From Tolypeutes matacus (taxonomy: Eukaryota > Chordata > Mammalia > Cingulata > Chlamyphoridae), in the NCBI GenBank assembly GCA_026826555.1, contig JAKSZT010053883.1, forward strand, positions 27,025,225 through 27,089,224: 64,000 bases of DNA, in the 5' to 3' direction. Shown one piece after another: positions 1 to 10,765 of this stretch. Under the pieces are notes generated by a model. That model made no database searches and was not told the origin of the DNA. It saw nothing but the letters and a program-made list of their open reading frames with translations. Every line of letters begins with the position of its first letter. Position 1 is the first letter of the stretch. The position numbers and the translations under genes were made by a program.

Positions 1-214
1 CCTCACTTACATTTGCACTGTTTCATGAGAGAGAGGTAAATGTGTGTCTTCTTTAAGCCTTGTATTTTGGAGTTTCTTTATTATGGCAGCTTAGCCTGTA
101 AATGAATACTTGGCCCTGGAGCTACCTGGGATTTGATGTGTTTTATGGATATCCTTAGCACCTTCCTTTTAAGGTGTCCCAAGTGAGTCTCTCTGTTTTA
201 TAACCAAAAGATTA
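1..214. other. Non-coding DNA, nothing recognised
   Basis: I see no gene, RNA or repeat signature that I can name in this stretch. Base composition is ordinary for mammalian intergenic DNA. Confidence 0.4.
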
Positions 215-545
215 TTAATCAGCACTTGTTAGTCTATACTGCAGAAATCACCCCAAAATCTCAATGGATGACAACAGCAAAGGTTTATTTTTCACTCACA
301 TTAATGGCAGCTACAAGTCATTTGAGCCTTCCACTCTATGTATCTTCACATTTGGCACATTCTGGGTCTCAGACTGAAGGAGTAGCTCCTATCTCAGTCT
401 CAAAGCAGAAGGAAAAATGCAATGGTTGAGCCTTGCAACGGCTCTAAAACTTCTGCTGGGATGTGGCATATGTTACTTCCATTCACATTCCATTGGCCAA
501 AGAAGGTCAATGGCCTAGGCTGACACCAAGGAGACAGTGAGTTAT
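215..545. repeat. Ancient interspersed repeat, class not assigned
   Basis: The stretch has the look of an old mammal-wide repeat also seen at 3250-3545. Both contain a phrase like 'cccaaaatctcaatgg', then 'aggtttattt', and here a later 'cattccattggccaaag'. I recognise the pattern but cannot name the family with confidence. The short reading frame inside it (226-429) is chance. Confidence 0.35.
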
Positions 546-691
546 ACTCCTCTCACAAAGAGCCACTGCAAGTCTCAGAGCAGTGATGGGTAATCTTTTT
601 AGTAAGAGACCAGGAAATAGTTGGGAATTATTATGTGATTTACCACACAAGAACCTAAAGTGAAAAACATGCATTATGTTAGGTCAGGTGC

Positions 692-762
692 TACTATTAC
701 CCCCATTTTACAGATAAGGAAACCGAGGCTTAGAGAGGATAAGAGCCACACAGTTATGTGGC
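692..762 (-). repeat. MIR fragment
   Basis: The core 'cccattttacagataagg' followed by a 'gaggcttagagaggataag' stretch is the reverse complement of the conserved MIR core. It is a short, diverged, mammal-wide tRNA-derived SINE remnant. Confidence 0.6.
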
Positions 763-954
763 TTTATACTTGCTCTTAGAAGTGGAAATTTCTAAGATGT
801 TTGCCACAGTTTTTCTGCTATGGACCAAGTTGTTATTAGTGAAATCTTGTAGATAGTCTAGAGTACCCTCTGCCCCCCTATAGTCTATTTTTGGAAGCTG
901 ATCTTGGGGGTCTGTGAAGGGCTCACTTAAGTTCAGTGTGGTAGAGAGGAGAGG

Positions 955-1140
955 GCTGTGAGCTGTGAAATTAGGAGATATGAAGTGTGGGTCACACTTT
1001 GCCACTGAATCGCTGTTCAGCCTCAACAAGTCATTTACCCACTCTGGGTCTCAGTCATCTGTATATTGAAGGCTCAGAGCACACAATTAATAAGGTCCTT
1101 TTTAGCTCTAAGATGCTACTATCTAATTTCACTCTTACGA
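955..1140 (+). repeat. MIR fragment
   Basis: The order 'gtgggtcacactttgccact', 'caacaagtcatttaccc' and 'ctctgggtctcag' matches the MIR sense core (tGTGggttc, cttgggCAAGtcactTAacc, CTCTGggcCTCAG). Confidence 0.5.
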
Positions 1141-1234
1141 GGAGAACTTTGTGAATCCCTCTTAGAAAGCTTTGTTCCTTATTTAAAAACTATTCTTGAA
1201 GGAAACTCTTGATAAACTGCCTGTCTCTGTTTGT

Positions 1235-1430
1235 TCATTAGTTCATCCGATCATTTACTCATTCATTCATTAAAAGTTTATAGCATGTCCTCTCTGCCAT
1301 GCTCTGCTCTAGGTCTTCGAGGTACAGCGATAAGTCAGATCAGTCTTTGATTTCCAGGAGTTCACAGAATATTGGAGGAGACAGACAGGGATGTAGATAA
1401 CGGTAAAACCTGTGATGAATTGTCTTAATT
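1235..1430 (-). repeat. L2-type 3' end fragment
   Basis: The phrase 'cattcattcattaaaagttt' followed by a decayed 'ccatgctctgctctaggtct' is the reverse complement of the L2 3' end (the ageGCTCAATAAATgtttgttgaatgaatg type tail). It is heavily diverged. Confidence 0.45.
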
Positions 1431-2280
1431 ACAAAGCAGTGTGGTCAGAGCTATAGGAGAGGTATGTGAAAAATGCTGTGGCAGATCAGGGAAGAAGCAG
1501 CTTCCTCAGCCTGGGTGTCATACCGATCAGTGAGGGGGAACCTGACTGGGGAGAGGAGCAGGCAGAGGGGTGAAGATGATGAGTTCAGGCTGGGGATGGG
1601 GGGACACACAGGAGAAGGCATCTATCAGGCCATTGGCTACCTCAGTCTGAGGCTGCGGAGAGGTATAGATTCAGGATGTGAATTGGGGGTCATTCACCCC
1701 TAGAGGGTCACTGAATCTGTAAGAGCATATTAGTTTCCTTCTGTTCACTGTCCCTGGGCATTGAGCCAAGAACAGGGCCCTGAACTCCTAGCCAGCCTGA
1801 CCACACAGAGTGGCCACATACACCAATATTCCTCAAGGAGGGTCCTGCAGGGGATTAACAGAAGCTGGGTGCAACAGCATGCAAGTTGGCTCTGAACAGT
1901 ACAAACATGCAACACCAATTCCGTTTTATCGACTTGTCTGAAGCCGGAACACGTAGAGAGGGCACCAGGTCACCCCTGGTTTAGCAGAGACATAAATCAG
2001 GCAGCACCCTGCTTCCTGAGGCCCCCCCCCCAGCCAAGGAAGACAGAGCCTGCCCAGCTCTAACTGGGATTAATTACAGGCCATTCCTCTGCCCCACTGA
2101 GCTCACGTTCACAACTCTTGCAGGCCTGGCTGCATGAGGACCTGTGGAGAAGCAGCTCTTAGGTTGTGTCTGTGACAAGATGCAGAGCTCAAACTTGGAC
2201 AGGGCAAAAGGAGAGAAAGCCTCTTGCTAAATGAAGAGGGTAATAATAATGATAACGAAAGAAGAATCATCTTCCCTCAT
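1431..2280. other. Non-coding DNA, no gene seen
   Basis: No long frame, splice-flanked exon or named repeat is apparent. A 10-base C run sits at about 2022-2031. The short plus-strand frame at 1473-1703 has no recognisable protein features. Confidence 0.4.
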
Positions 2281-2425
2281 TGAATGTGATGGGTCAGATA
2301 CTATGCCAACCACTTTACATGCATTATTTCACTTCAACCTCACAATAATCCATCACGGCAAATATTATTGCTGCCATTTTACAGATGAGGAAATTGAGGC
2401 TAAGTGAGGTTGAGTGACTTAGCCA
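2281..2425 (-). repeat. MIR fragment
   Basis: 'ccactttacatgcattattt' followed by 'cattttacagatgaggaaat' and 'gaggctaagtgaggttgagt' is a well-preserved reverse-complement MIR. Confidence 0.7.
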
Positions 2426-2439
2426 GCTCCAGAACACCA

Positions 2440-2585
2440 GTCTTCACTAGAAACCATCGCCTTGATGATGACTTGATTTGGACTTCTCCTAGCCTCAAAA
2501 TCGTAAGCCAATAAATTTCCATTGTTTAAGCCATCCCATTTCATGGTATTTGCATTAGCAACGAGGAAATTAAAACAATAGCCCA
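2440..2585 (+). repeat. LTR 3' fragment, same family as the LTR at 16,400
   Basis: The order 'gatgatgacttgatttgg', 'cagcctcaaaatcgtaa'-like, 'caataaatttccattg', 'aagccatcccatttc' and 'ggtatttgcatt' parallels the 3' half of the LTR at 16,400-16,853. It looks like a truncated, older copy. Confidence 0.5.
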
Positions 2586-2589
2586 GGGA

Positions 2590-3050
2590 AAGGTGGTGTA
2601 TTTTAGAGAAAATTGTGGATGTTATGAAAAGCCAAGAGCAGATGCTGGAACTGGGAAGTGACCCTGGATCCAAGTTGATTGCAGGTCCTCAGCAGACAGA
2701 ATGAACAGTTCTCACTGATGCACTCTGCCTGCATGGCACCTACCTGCTTTTTTCCTACCTGCTGGTCTCCTCTTATTCTTAGGTGGATTTTTCTAGCACT
2801 TTGGTTTGCATGTGGCATATTGCAGTCTCACTGGCTCCCTCTACATTGTGTCTTAGATCCTTTTGATAAGTGACGCGTCATTTATTTCTTAGTTCAAAAT
2901 CCAAGAGAGAGAATCTGATCAGTGTAAGGTCACCTTTTCATACAGAATGAGTCTGAATGAGGGAGGCATGAATATTGCAATAAAATCAGGATTCTGTTAG
3001 AGCGAAAGAAGGGAGAGAGGGATGGTTGCTGGGAAGGTAACCAGTAGTGA
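2590..3050. other. Non-coding DNA, no gene seen
   Basis: Overlapping frames on both strands between 2603 and 2873 are mutual shadows without recognisable domains. No repeat is identified. Confidence 0.35.
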
Positions 3051-3054
3051 CTAC

Positions 3055-3245
3055 TATGCTACACAAATAATTATTTAATAAAAAATTGTGATAAGTGCTT
3101 TGAAGGAGAGGTACAGGGTGCTTTGAGAGAGTGTAATGGGAGGACCTAAATTAGATGGAGGAGTTGGATTGGAAGAATGTGTAAAAAGCCCTGTAAGCAT
3201 GAGAAAGGACTATGGATTGCCCGCTCTTGAATCAATGCTATATTA
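3055..3245 (-). repeat. L2-like ancient LINE remnant
   Basis: The text 'gtgataagtgctttgaagga' with 'gtacagggtgctttgagaga' resembles a common decayed mammalian L2-type segment. Orientation and family are tentative. Confidence 0.35.
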
Positions 3246-3249
3246 CTTA

Positions 3250-3545
3250 GAGAATAGGTTAGGTTACTGTAATAAAGAGTCTCAAAATACAACAGCCTAG
3301 AGATATAAGTTTATTTATCTCACATGAATAGTCCAGAGATGAGCAGTGCATGGCTGGCAGGGTCAGCTCTGCTCCAAGGAGTCATCTGGAACCCAGGAGG
3401 TTGATGTTACTATCGGTGAGGCTCCCATCTCTGGGTCCATAGCACCAAGGATAAGACCAAGAAGCTGCCACATCACTTCTGCTCATGTCCTCTTGGAAGA
3501 ACTCGGTCACACCTCACTTCAGGGGAGGCCAGGAAATGTAGATTT
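3250..3545. repeat. Ancient interspersed repeat, same type as 215-545
   Basis: It shares the 'taagtttatttatctcacat' block, the 'gggtcagctctgctcc' block and a terminal 'ggaggccaggaaatgtag' with a widespread old mammalian repeat that I cannot name. Confidence 0.4.
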
Positions 3546-3639
3546 CAGCTAGGCAGCCATGTATCCTGTTAGAGCTCTGGGGTTGTTAAAAAAAAAAAAA
3601 GAGGAAAAGGGGCTCACTGAGGACAATTCAAAGTCTCTG

Positions 3640-4130
3640 CTATGGGTACCCTGCTCTTGGGAGAGAAGGTGGTGGAGTCATGTGGTACTGAATAGTTAAA
3701 TGCAGTAGAGAAGTCCAGTAGACGAGGATGAAAAGGTGACCGCTGGATTATGGCTTCAGAAGGGCAGAAGCCAGATCGCAGTGGATTGATGATGAGAAAT
3801 AACAATATGGAGCTGGAAGTATAAGGCAACCCTTTTGAGTAACTTGGAGGAAAAGGGAAGGAGAGACAATAACTGGATCTAGAACAAAGGAGGGCTTTTT
3901 TTTAAATTGGGGGTACTTTGACAAGATTTACAGGCAAAGAGGAATATTTCAGTAGAGGAGAGTTTGAATATGTTGAAAAGACAGGAGTTGGCACCCTCTC
4001 AGAGTAGACAGGAGGGGAGTGGCATTAAGCATCTCATTCTGAGATGACCCTTGAACAGAAAGAGAGATATTTCTTCTGAGACAAGAAGGAGGGAGGTAAG
4101 GATGGATGTTGAAATGGCTATATTTGTAGA
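3640..4130 (-). repeat. L2-like ancient LINE remnant
   Basis: Blocks such as 'gtagagaagtccagtagacg', 'gggcagaagccagatcgcag' and 'tggattgatgatgagaaat' match a familiar decayed mammalian LINE segment. The A12 run at 3588-3600 precedes it. Confidence 0.4.
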
Positions 4131-4689
4131 TGTGGGGTGGGGTGGAAAATCAAACAATTCCTGCCTAAGGGCTTAGTTTTCTCAGTGAACCAGAAGGGAG
4201 GGATTTCCTGGCTCTGAAGAGGTGTCAGCAATTCTTTAATCAAGGAATTAAAAAAGTCCATGCAATCATGTATGGATTAAGTCAGGTTCATAGTCATGTG
4301 GCTTTGACTTACATATTCACAGCCTATCAAAGCCAGCTCAGTCCAGCTTAGGGAAAAATACTGGGGTGTCTTATAGATCCAAAGGCAGGGGGGCATCTTG
4401 ACCTCAGGAAGAGCTGGATCCAAGGAGCTGGAAAGCTCTCTTCCCTCTGTGGTGACTGGTCCACGGTATGGACAGAGGAAAAGTAGAGGGAATGTGAGGA
4501 GTGGCCTGGACTGGATCATAAACAATTTTGAAATATCCCTGGGGTGTCAGGAATGCTGGAACCTTGAAAAGGAACTACTGCGACTTTGGTGCAGGGTTAG
4601 TGAGCCACCAACATTCAGATCTAAGTTTTGATTTCATTTAAACCCACAAGGCAGTGAGTGACGCTTGAGAGACAGCTAAGTTACATTTT

Positions 4690-5220
4690 GGGGAGTATAA
4701 CAGTCAGGATTCCATCAGAAAACAGTTGACACACTTATATTGGATAATTTGAGAAAAGTTTAATGAAGTGCCTTTAGAAAGGGCAGGTTTTAGGGAAACC
4801 ACAAGATATAGTGTAGAACCTAGGGCTAGGGACAGCAAAACTGTTACCATCCTTAGGACTGAGAGGAAGACCATTTGCCTCAAGCAAATCCAGAGGCAGG
4901 GGTTGCTGTGTGGAGAGGGCACCCAACAGGAGCTGAGACCTTCAGCTGAGGTATGCAGCTGCTCATGGCAACTCCACAAGAAGGGAGTCAGGGGAATACA
5001 TCTCCCCTACCCTCACTCTCCTCCCACCTTCTAGTCACCTGCCAGAGCTCCCATTGGCAGAACCCAACAGAAAGCTAGAGGACAAGAGAGTTCACTGATG
5101 TTGCTCATAGAGGTCAGCCTCCTGGTGACAGAGTCAGATGGAAAAGGATGAAGACTAGCTCTGGAGGGGCAAATGGAAGAGATCCAGCATAGGAAACATA
5201 TCCAGGATTATATCTTACAC
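4690..5220 (+). repeat. Ancient LTR-like interspersed repeat
   Basis: 'cagtcaggattccatcagaa', 'ttggataatttgagaaaag' and the late 'ggaggggcaaatggaagag' blocks are recognisable from an old dispersed mammalian repeat. The class is uncertain. Reading frames on both strands here are shadows. Confidence 0.35.
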
Positions 5221-5539
5221 ACTTGTACCACAGATTCAGTGTCCTGACTTGAATATCTGAGTGTTCTCTGTGATACTAAGAGGAGAGCCAGAGGCTTTAC
5301 CTCTGAGGGTGGAAGGTCTCGCCAGTAATGGGGGTATAGTCTCATTCCGATTTACAAGGGGGCTGAGGAGGAAGTCCCAGAAAAAAGAACTTGAATTATG
5401 TTCATGTTAGGATTCAGGTATGAAGAAGTGTGTTTGGAAAACTGAGAGAGAAAGGGGGAGTGATGGGAGGCAATTACAGGGAAGGACCATGCATTCCTGA
5501 GGTAGAATCCATTCAACTGGATATCTAGGTTGGTAGGTA

Positions 5540-5985
5540 TAATGACATCCCCCCCCCCCAAAGATGTCCTCGTCCTCAGCCCTGAAACCTGTCAATTATG
5601 GTAACTGACATGGCCAAAGAGAATTTTCAGGTGTGATTAAGTTGAGGATTTTGAGATGGAGAAATTATCCTGGATTATCCAAATACGCTCAATGCAATCA
5701 CAAGGGTCCTATAAGAGAGAGGCAGGACGGTCAGAGTCAGTGAAGATGTGAGGATGGAAGAAGAGATTGGAGTGATGTGGGGTCATGAGCCAAGGAATAT
5801 GGGTAGCCTCTAGAAGCTGAAAAAGGCAAGAAAATGTATTCTGCCCTAGAGCCTTCAGAAGAAACACAGCCCTGCTGGCCCATTTTAGAAGTCTAACCTC
5901 TAGAATTGTGATACATTTGTGTTGTTTTAAGCCATTAAATTTGTGGAACTGTGTTACAGCAACAATAGGAAATGAATATACCCAG
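5540..5985 (+). repeat. MLT1-type MaLR LTR
   Basis: The order is characteristic of MLT1 LTRs: 'ccaaagatgtcctcgtcct', 'ggtgtgattaagttgaggat', 'caatcacaagggtcctataa', 'ggagtgatgtggggtcatga', 'agccttcagaagaaacacag', 'gttgttttaagccattaaat' and 'acagcaacaatagg'. It is a solo, diverged, non-coding LTR. Confidence 0.7.
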
Positions 5986-5989
5986 TTAT

Positions 5990-7519
5990 TATTATAATCC
6001 TTAAGCACAATAGGGACTCCATAAGTAGAGGCTGAATGAATGAGGGAGCCTGTAGTTAAGAGTGAGATTTAGTCCAGGGCCTGAGGAATGGAGGTGGGTC
6101 GTGGCTCTGGGTCCAGCATTTGTATATATCTGTATATATATATTTTAAAAGCGATCTCTCTATCCTCTTAAGAGTAAAAAGGCAAGGTCAAGCATCAGGG
6201 GCACAGGAGAGGTGACAGGCAGCCGCCAAGTGGAACATTACAAGGCAGTCTAGGGGCAAGCAGTGCAATGCAAGAATCTGCCCAAGTGGAGCACCAGGAG
6301 GGATGTCCAGAGCAGAGGGGAAGAGCCTGCATGAGCAGCAGCCTTGGCTGATGCAGAAGCCCAGATGAGACAATGCTGGGTCTACCAAAGACACCAAGAA
6401 GCAAAGCAACCTTATGATGGTTCTGAGCCCTGCAGTTACCTAGGTTGGGAGTGGGGCAGTACTGAGCTAGCAATATGTGGGTCCAAATGATATTGTGGCT
6501 TCATTTATACCTACAGGCTTGTGAGGATTGTGGGATACAGGTTATGCCTGCAATACAAAGGGAAGGAGCCATTCTCCCTCATGTCATCTAGGAGGCTCAG
6601 AGAACCGCTGAACCTGGGGTCATGCAAAAGACCAGCGCAGCAGATGGAGCAGCAGGTAGTGGCAGCTGTACACACTATGCCCAGCAATCAAGCAGGGCAG
6701 CAGGAGCAGTGGCACTGCCAATGCTATCTGGCAGTATGGCTGCAGACATCTGCAGAAGGCAGCTATGCCTGATGGGAGCAGCTAGGTAAAATCAGGCTTA
6801 GGAGGATGGGAAGCTGAGCAGAGGAATGTGGAGAGTTCCTGGTGTCTGCAAAGTGCAGGACTACTGTGGGAATGGACTCATTCTTGAGCATAGGTGAAAT
6901 GTGCGCTGGGAACCAATAAAACTTGGCGGGGATACATTCTAGGGGGCTGGAGATCATCCGACTACTCAAAATTACTTTTCCACAAACTCACAGTTTCTCC
7001 CAATTCCTTCTTCCCTCTCTTCCCTCTCTGTCAGCAGCTGAGATTTCCAGCAACCAGTAATGGTCTGTCCACCTCACCTTCCTATTCTCTGGGTCTTCAT
7101 TGCCCAGAGGCACAGTGCTCTGCATATTTCTAGGAATTGCCCCTCAGATCTCAAGCCTTCAGGGAAGTGGGAAGAAACTCTTTCCCACTGGAAGGTTTTG
7201 TACCTTACCTTAGATAAAATTGTGTAAAGTAAGCCCCTGAGTAGAGGAAAGGAGCTGCCTGGGAGTCAAGGTTCCTGGGGTCCAGGGAGGGAAAGGTAGT
7301 TCAGATAGAAGGAACAGAATGAGAAAAAGCACAGACATAAAAGAAGTTGAGGAAGTACTATGGAATGGTAGCAAAGGATGCATGTCAGAACCTGATGGAA
7401 GATAGAGCTCAAGAGGAGACCAAGGGCCAGCTTTTGACTGTGAGATGTCACATGTAGTACTGTTTATAGCTGGGAGGAGTAAGAGCCTAGCCTGAGATGA
7501 CACCATTCTCAGGAAGACT
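5990..7519. other. Non-coding DNA, no gene seen
   Basis: A TA-rich patch lies at 6120-6150. The 6190-6780 part is GC-richer and carries several short overlapping frames on both strands but no recognisable domain, splice pattern or repeat name. 7200-7510 may hold another decayed LINE piece. Confidence 0.35.
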
Positions 7520-7556
7520 TTTTAAAAAATTATTTTTTATTGTAAAATTTGCCATT

Positions 7557-8123
7557 TGTGGCAGTTTGATATAGTTATGAATTCCAAAAATAGATATTGG
7601 ATTATGCTTGTAAACTGGTCTGTTCCTTTGGGAGTGATTAAGTTATGAATTGGTCTTTGATTGGGACACCTCAATAGGACATTGAGTGTTGAGGACATAA
7701 ATACTGCCATGTATGGCAGAGCAGAGGAGTTAATTGGAGTTTTGAGTTGGAGTTCTGAAGTTGAGTTTTAATGCTGGAGCCTGGGGAAGCAAGCACACAA
7801 GGAGCTTAGTCGTGAGGAAGGAGAGAAGGCCCCGGGAAGAGATGAGCCATTTGCCTGATAGTCTACAGCTGGCCTTGTGGAGAGAAGAAAGCCTAAGCCC
7901 AGAGAGAGGCAAGCACCAGGAAGAGAGGAACCCAAGAAGTCTCAACTCTTGGCAGATGTCAGCAGCCATCTTGCCCCAACAGGTAGCAATGGACTTTGGT
8001 GAGGGAAGAAACTTATGCTTTATGGCCTGGTAACTGTAAGCTTCTACTCCAAATAAATACCCTTTATAAAAGCCAACAGATTTCTGGTATTTTGCATCAG
8101 CACCCCCTTGGCTGACTAATACA
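7557..8123 (+). mobile_element. Solo LTR, TG...CA, 5-bp duplication CCATT
   Basis: It starts 'tgtggcagtttgatatag' and ends 'gactaataca'. CCATT lies on both sides (7552-7556 and 8124-8128), and removing the LTR rejoins the L1-A 3' UTR. An AATAAA-type signal ('aaataaataccctttataa') lies about 70 bases before the end, as expected for an LTR R/U5 region. It is the same family as 55,127-55,759 and related to the LTRs at 9737, 29,701, 29,768 and 37,977. No internal retroviral genes are present. Confidence 0.75.
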
Positions 8124-8952
8124 CCATTTTAACCATTTTAAGTGTACAATACAGTGACATTAATTACATCTACAACATTGTGCTATCACCACCATCCATT
8201 ACCAAAACGTTTTCATCACCCAAAACAGAAACTCTGTACCCACTAAGAAATAACTCCCCATCTCTCCCCTTCCCCCAGCCCCTGGTAAATTCTAATCTAC
8301 TTTTTGTCTTTGATGAATTTGCTTATTTCAGATATTTCTATAAGTGGAATCATACAATATTTGTCCTTTTGTGTCGGGCTTCTTTCACCGAGCATGATGT
8401 CTTCAAGGTACATCTATGTTGTTGCATGTAACAGAACTTCATTCCTTTATATGGCTGAATAATATTCCATTGTATTACATACCACATTTTGTTTATCCAT
8501 ACATTGGTTGATGTACACTTGCATTACTTCCATCTCTTGGCAATTGTGACTAATACTGCTATGAACATCATTGTGCAAATATCAGTTTGAGTCCCTGCTT
8601 TAAATTCTTTTAGGTATATCACCAACAAGGAATGAGTGCTCTTATTTCTCCATATCCTCTCCAACCCTTGTAATTTTTTTTTTTTTAAATAGCCATTTTA
8701 GTGAGTGAAATGATATCTCACTGTGGTTTTGATTTGCATTTCCCTAATAGCTAATGATGTTGAGCATCTTTTCATGTGATTATTGACCATTTGTATATTT
8801 TCTTTGGGGAAATGTCTATTCAAGTCCTGAATATGCTTCCTTGCATTTTCTTCTAGGAGTTTTATAGTGCTGGTTCTTGTATTTAGGTCTTTGATCCATT
8901 TTGAGTTGATTTTTGTATATGGTGTGAATTAGGGGTCCACATTCATTCTTTT

Positions 8953-9339
8953 TATTTTTTAATTTATTTTATTTATTTATGCTTGCCCCCCCCTTGCTGT
9001 TGTTTTGCACTGGCTGTCTGCTCTCTTTGTCCATTCATTGTGTGCTCTCTGTCTGCTTGTCTTTTCCTTAGGAGGCACCGGGAACCGAACCTGGTACCTC
9101 CCCTGTGGGAGAGAGGTCCTCAATTGCTTGAGCTACCTCTGCTCCCTGCTTTGTTGTGTCTCTCATTGTGTTTCTGCTTTGTCTCCTTGTTGCATCATCT
9201 TGTTGCATCAGCTCGCTGCACCAGCCCGTTGCGCCAGCTTGCTGTCTTGCTTGTCTTCTCTAGGAGGGACAAGGAACTGAACCCAGGGCCTCCCATGTCG
9301 TAGGTGGTCACCCAAATGCTTGAACCACATCTGCTTCCT
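8953..9339 (-). mobile_element. DAS-type SINE (two tRNA-like units)
   Basis: On the minus strand it reads as a tRNA-related head, a middle spacer of short CAGCTCGCTG-like repeats, a second tRNA-like unit and an A/T-rich tail (plus-strand 'tttatttatttatg'). It is flanked by an exact 15-base duplication 'cacattcattctttt' at 8938-8952 and 9340-9354, so the insertion into L1-A is certain. Confidence 0.9.
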
Positions 9340-9736
9340 CACATTCATTCTTTTGCATATGGACATCAAGTTCTCCCAGCACCAGTTGTTGAAGAGAGTA
9401 TTCTTTCGCACTTTAGTGGACTTGGCACACTTGTCAAAAATCAGTTGGCCATAAATGTGAGGGCTGATTTCTGAACTCTCAATTGAATTCCGTTGGTCTA
9501 TGTGTCTGTCCTTGTGCCAGTATCATGCTGTTTTGATTACTGTGTGGCTTTGTAATAAGTCTTAATATTGGGAGGTGTGAGTCCTCCAATAGTTCTTTTT
9601 CAAGATGGCTTTGGCTATTCGGAACCACTTGCTCTACCATATAAATTTGATGATTGGCTTTTCCATTTCTGCAAAGAATGTTGTTGGAATTTTGATTGGG
9701 ATTGCATTGAATCTATAAATTGCTTTGGTTGGGGTT

Positions 9737-10442
9737 ATTAGCTTGCCAAAGGCCTGCCTATGCAAAGTACCAGAGATGTGTTGGCTTTTATAAAGGGGGT
9801 TTATTTAGGGTAAAAGCTTACAGTTCCAAGGCCATGAAAAGTCCAACTCAAGGTACCATAAGAGGTGCTTTCTCACCCAAGTCAGCTGCTATGTGTTGAA
9901 GCAAGATGGCCACCAAACTCTGCCCAGGTTTTAGCCTGCCCTCCAGGCTTAAACTTTCCTCTTGAGCTCCATGGGCCCAGACTCTTGAGGATTCATGTTT
10001 AAGTGATCCTGTAGTCCTCTCTCTCCTGGCATAAGGCTTGTTTCTTTTTGGCCTCCTATATCAGTCTCGGCTATTCTGCTCCTTTCCCAATTTCAACGGT
10101 AAGCTATCAGGCAAATGACTCATCTTTCCCTGGGGCCTCAGCTATTTGAGCCTTCTTCTTTCTGTCACATGGCAGGATCAAAAATGACAGAGCTCTCTTT
10201 TCTTGTGTCTCTCTCAGTCAGTCTTTCTCTGTGTTTCCATTTATATCAGACCCAGTGGGGAGACCCAACCTGAGTTATGCCTTACTGATATAGCCCATAC
10301 TTGATCTTATCAAGTATTCTAATCAAAGGCCTCTCAGCTAAATGTAATGCAATCAAAGGGTATCACACCTAGAGGAATAGATAAGTTTAAAAATATAATC
10401 TTTCTCTTTTTGGGATTCATAAAATAATCTCAAACTGCCACA
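9737..10442 (-). mobile_element. Solo LTR in L1-A
   Basis: The right end, read on the minus strand, begins 'tgtggcagtttgag', the same start as the LTR at 7557. The body with 'ttggcttttataaaggg' and 'gcagcaagatggc'-like blocks parallels 30,306-30,831 and 37,977-38,711. The left boundary is soft by a few bases. No coding content is seen. Confidence 0.7.
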
Positions 10443-10477
10443 GGTAGAAGTGACATCTTAACAATATTTAGTCTTTC

Positions 10478-10661
10478 TTTTTTTTTTTTAAAGATTTTTA
10501 TTTATTTATTCATTTATCCCCCCCTGCTGCTTGTGCTCGCTGGGTCAGCCAACCACGCCGCGCAGGCGGGCCTGCCTTCACCAGGAGGCCCCGGGAACCG
10601 AACCCGGGGCCTCCCATATGGTAAACGGGAGCCCTACTGATTGAGCCACAGCTGCTTCCCA
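10478..10661 (-). mobile_element. Short DAS-type SINE, young-looking subfamily
   Basis: It has a single tRNA-like head (minus strand 'ggctcaatcagtagggctcc' type), 'gaaccgaacccggggcct' on the plus strand, a 'cgccgcgcaggcgggcctgc' middle and a T-rich left end. It is nearly identical to the copies at 25,311 and 53,299. It has apparently inserted into the A-tail of the neighbouring SINE at 10,662-10,765. Confidence 0.85.
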
Positions 10662-10765
10662 AACTTTTTTTTTTTTTTTTTTTTTAACGGGAGGTCCTGG
10701 GGATCGAACCCGGGTCCCTCCATATGGGAGACAGACGCCCAACCAGTTGAGCCACATCTGACCCC
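10662..10765 (-). mobile_element. tRNA-only short SINE with interrupted A-tail
   Basis: A single tRNA-like unit ('gatcgaacccgggtccctcc') with a long T run on its left. The duplication 'tatttagtctttc' lies at 10,465-10,477 and 10,766-10,778, outside both this and the previous SINE. That means this copy landed first and the other later entered its tail. Confidence 0.75.

Noticed and set aside
1..7519. Exons of the neighbouring gene PHC2
   Set aside because: Expected from remembered gene order only at greater distance. No SAM- or polyhomeotic-like frame or splice pattern is seen.
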